DNA of 33,260 bases, taken from CAZMCC01 sp964564695. GTDB lineage: Bacteria; Planctomycetota; Phycisphaerae; Phycisphaerales; UBA1924. Shown here piece after piece: positions 31,455-33,260 of this stretch. The position numbers and the translations under genes are program-made. The number at the start of each line of letters is the position of its first letter. Position 1 is the stretch's first letter. The notes beneath the pieces are model-generated. The model was not told the origin of the DNA. It made no database searches and saw only the letters and a program-made list of their open reading frames with translations. The DNA is taken from positions 1 to 33,260 of the forward strand of contig CAZMCC010000041.1 of the NCBI GenBank assembly GCA_964564695.1, read 5' to 3'.

Positions 31455-31557
31455 GGGTGGCATGCTCAAGCCGCCTTGGGCTTGAGCATGTCTGGCGTGA
31501 GATCCCTCAAGGCGAACCCACATGCTCAAGCCCTGAGCGGCCCAGAGCATGCCACCC
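31455..31557. repeat. 103-bp double-hairpin palindromic element with 13-bp terminal inverted repeats
   Basis: GGGTGGCATGCTC (31455-31467) is repeated inverted at 31545-31557. The first half forms a 12-bp hairpin, CATGCTCAAGCC (31461-31472) with 31479-31490. The second half (31519-31557) is present again, inverted and with 38 of 39 matches, at 33148-33186. ACATGCTCAAGCCC (from 31520) can also pair with the first half. The element overlaps no gene. Confidence 0.85.
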
Positions 31558-31599
31558 GCCGTACGCTTTCGATCGGGCAGGGGGCTTGCGGAGCGCGTC

Positions 31600-33144
31600 A
31601 TGCGGCATCTGGTTCTGCGTTCGTTGTGCCTTCTCGCGATGGCCTGCGGCCTCGTTTGGCTACTCACCCCGGCGTTCGCGCAGGAAGGCGTCAAGCTCGT
31701 GCCCCGGTCCGGCCCGCCCCCGGGGGTGGCGGTGCCGCAGGCGCCCACGGGCCCGCGGGCGCCGATCCGCACGCTGATCATCACCGGGCACAACAACCAC
31801 AACTGGCAGTACACCTCGCGGATGCACGCCGAGACGCTCGCGGCCACCGGGCGTTTCACCGTTGAGATCACCGACGACCCCGCGACGTTCATGAGCGACG
31901 CGAACGCGCTCGACCGTTTCGACCTGCTCGTCGTCGACTACAACGACGCCCACGACCCCAGGCGCTGGGGTCCGGCGGCCGAGAAGAGCTTCGAGCTCCG
32001 CCTGCGCCTGGGCGCCGGCGTCCTGCTGGTCCACGCGGCCAACAACGCCTTCCCCGAGTGGTCGCAGTACGCGACGATCGCCGGCCTCGTGTGGCGCGAA
32101 CCGGGCAGCAGCCACGACGCCTTCGGCCCCTTCGAGCTGCAGATCCCCGGCACCAACGTCATGACCCGCGGATTCCCCAAGACCGTCACCATCACCGACG
32201 AGCTCTACTACGCGCTCGAGAACCCCATGCAGACGCGCATCGCGACCGTCGCGTGGGCCACCTCGGCCAAGACGCAAAAGGCCGAGCCCCTCATCGTCTC
32301 GAGCGAATACGGCCCCGGGCGCGTCGTCAACTTCGCGCTCGGTCACGTCTGGACGGACTCGCCCGAGACCAAGCCGAGCGTGTCGAACCCCACCTTCCGC
32401 GCGCTGTTCTCGCGCGCGTGCGAGTGGGCGGGCTCGGGGTTCGTCACGCTCCCCGCGGAGTGGACCGACACGCGCACCCACAACGCCCTCACCGACGCCG
32501 AGAAGGCCGCCGGCTGGCAGCTGCTCTTCGACGGGCGCAGCACCACCGGCTGGCGCGGCTTCAAGAAGGACGCCTTCCCCACCGAAGGCTGGTCGGTTGA
32601 CTCCGGCACCCTCTTCCACAAGCCCGGCTCCGGCGGCGGCGACCTCGTGACCAAGGACGAGTTCGGCGACTTCGAGCTCTCCCTCGACTGGACCGTCGGC
32701 ACCGGCGGCAACTCCGGCATCATGTACCGCTGCTCCGAGGAGGGGAAGGACTACCCCTGGCAGACCGGCCCCGAGTGCCAGGTCCTCGACGACGCCAACC
32801 ACCAGGACGGCAAGAACAAGAAGACCTCCGCCGGCTCGCTCTACGACGTCGTGGCCCCGCCGGTCGACGTCGTCCGCCCCGCGGGCGAGTGGAACCACGC
32901 CCGCATCGTCGCCAAGGGCACGAAGATCGAGCACTGGCTCAACGGGTTCAAGGTCGTCGATGTCGACCTCGCGTCCGACGAGTTCAAGGCGCTCAAGGCC
33001 GCGAGCAAGTGGAAAGACTCGAAGGACTACGGCTCGCTCTCCAAGGGCCGCATCGCCCTGCAGGACCACGGCGACGAGGTGCGGTACGGCAACATCAAGA
33101 TCCGCCGATTGGACGGGCCCGCACCAGCTCCCGCGGGGAAGTAG
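31600..33144 (+). CDS. ThuA-like domain fused to a 3-keto-disaccharide hydrolase (DUF1080) domain, exported
   Basis: 514 residues from ATG 31600 (MRHLVLRSLCLLAMACGLVW); GGAG lies just upstream. The signal peptide ends near AFAQ (28). Residues about 56-285 form a ThuA/glutamine-amidotransferase-like domain: RTLIITGHNNHNWQYTS, FDLLVVDYND, LGAGVLLVHAANNAFPEW, ELYYAL and GPGRVVNFALGHVW. Residues about 303-505 form the DUF1080 beta-sandwich: GWQLLFDGRSTTGWRG, GNSGIMYRC, PECQVLDDANH, WNHARIVAKG, EHWLNGFKVVDVD and ALQDHGDEVRYGNIKIR. Known members hydrolyse 3-keto-glycosides made by Gfo/Idh-type oxidases. It follows the TIM-barrel gene and is flanked by inverted copies of one repeat. Confidence 0.92.
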   Translation: MRHLVLRSLCLLAMACGLVWLLTPAFAQEGVKLVPRSGPPPGVAVPQAPTGPRAPIRTLIITGHNNHNWQYTSRMHAETLAATGRFTVEITDDPATFMSDANALDRFDLLVVDYNDAHDPRRWGPAAEKSFELRLRLGAGVLLVHAANNAFPEWSQYATIAGLVWREPGSSHDAFGPFELQIPGTNVMTRGFPKTVTITDELYYALENPMQTRIATVAWATSAKTQKAEPLIVSSEYGPGRVVNFALGHVWTDSPETKPSVSNPTFRALFSRACEWAGSGFVTLPAEWTDTRTHNALTDAEKAAGWQLLFDGRSTTGWRGFKKDAFPTEGWSVDSGTLFHKPGSGGGDLVTKDEFGDFELSLDWTVGTGGNSGIMYRCSEEGKDYPWQTGPECQVLDDANHQDGKNKKTSAGSLYDVVAPPVDVVRPAGEWNHARIVAKGTKIEHWLNGFKVVDVDLASDEFKALKAASKWKDSKDYGSLSKGRIALQDHGDEVRYGNIKIRRLDGPAPAPAGK

Positions 33145-33147
33145 TGT

Positions 33148-33186
33148 GGGTGGCATGCTCTGGGCCGCTCTGGGCTTGAGCATGTG
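33148..33186. repeat. Inverted half-copy of the GGTGGCATGCTC repeat
   Basis: A 39-bp sequence starting GGGTGGCATGCTC whose reverse complement matches 31519-31557 with one mismatch. It begins four bases after the stop of the ThuA/DUF1080 gene, so this gene lies between inverted copies about 1.6 kb apart. Confidence 0.85.
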
Positions 33187-33193
33187 ATCCTCC

Positions 33194-33221
33194 CTCTCCC
33201 TTCGACTTTGCGAAGGGAGAG
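33194..33221 (+). terminator. Terminator-like hairpin near the window end
   Basis: A perfect 11-bp stem CTCTCCCTTCG/CGAAGGGAGAG with a 6-base loop (ACTTTG). It lies 50 bp after the ThuA/DUF1080 stop codon and is followed by CGACTGTCTTGGTTGT. It could be a terminator or a further small palindromic repeat. Confidence 0.55.
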
Positions 33222-33260
33222 CGACTGTCTTGGTTGTCAAGCATGACGGGGCTCGGAGAG

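Noticed and set aside
31338..31892. Minus-strand open frame with a MLWAAQGLSMW-type peptide
   Set aside because: It is encoded by the GGTGGCATGCTC repeat, which often yields such spurious frames; it overlaps two well-supported plus-strand genes.

Overview
The window is a high-GC chromosomal segment, most likely from a planctomycete and probably a Phycisphaerae-type lineage. This is inferred from several traits together: many ECF sigma factors paired with membrane-anchored partners, a pilin-like 'RRxxCxxNL' module fused to an anti-sigma-type protein, ThuA/3-keto-glycoside hydrolase and TIM-barrel isomerase genes with export signals, a 'PAPG-hydrophobic-RRRR' C-terminal sorting tail on three exported proteins, and short palindromic repeats of the 'GGTGGCATGCTC' type between genes. 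No rRNA, tRNA, transposase, phage gene or CRISPR array was seen.

Layout. 1-1960 (+): the 3' end of an unknown gene, an exported CxxC/CxxC protein, and a stand-alone tRNA-binding (OB-fold) protein with a Thr/Pro-rich leader. 1979-4356 (-): an ECF sigma factor, a putative membrane anti-sigma protein and an exported coiled-coil protein, with overlapping or closely spaced reading frames. 4490-9495 (+): a DUF4286-type protein and two tandem paralogous subtilisin-like secreted proteins, each behind a matching promoter, with a strong terminator between them. 9579-12251 (-): a TIGR03118-family exported protein, then an ECF sigma factor overlapping its putative anti-sigma partner. 12441-13589 (-): an HpnH-type radical SAM gene. 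13752-17255 (+): a third ECF sigma factor, an anti-sigma/pseudopilin hybrid, a cysteine-rich lipoprotein and a pseudokinase. 17277-19340 (-): a large exported alpha-helical repeat protein.

19419-23983 (-) is the most interesting block. A C39-like papain-fold peptidase, a RimK-type ATP-grasp ligase with an extra N-terminal domain, a GCS2-type carboxylate-amine ligase and an N-formylglutamate-amidohydrolase-like enzyme sit head to tail. Two amide-bond-forming enzymes next to two amide-bond-cleaving enzymes suggest a dedicated pathway that makes, attaches or recycles a small peptide or amino-acid tag. The product is unknown.

24311-28043 (-) holds two tandem AbgT-family transporters. 28257-30347 (+) is a POT-family peptide transporter with a large insert after its first membrane helix. 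After a heptanucleotide minisatellite come an exported sugar-isomerase-like TIM-barrel protein (30478-31443) and a ThuA plus 3-keto-disaccharide-hydrolase fusion (31600-33144), probably acting together in catabolism of oxidised sugars. Three kinds of palindromic, REPIN/MITE-like element lie between genes: 24048-24293, 26211-26305, and 31455-31557 with a near-identical inverted half-copy at 33148-33186.
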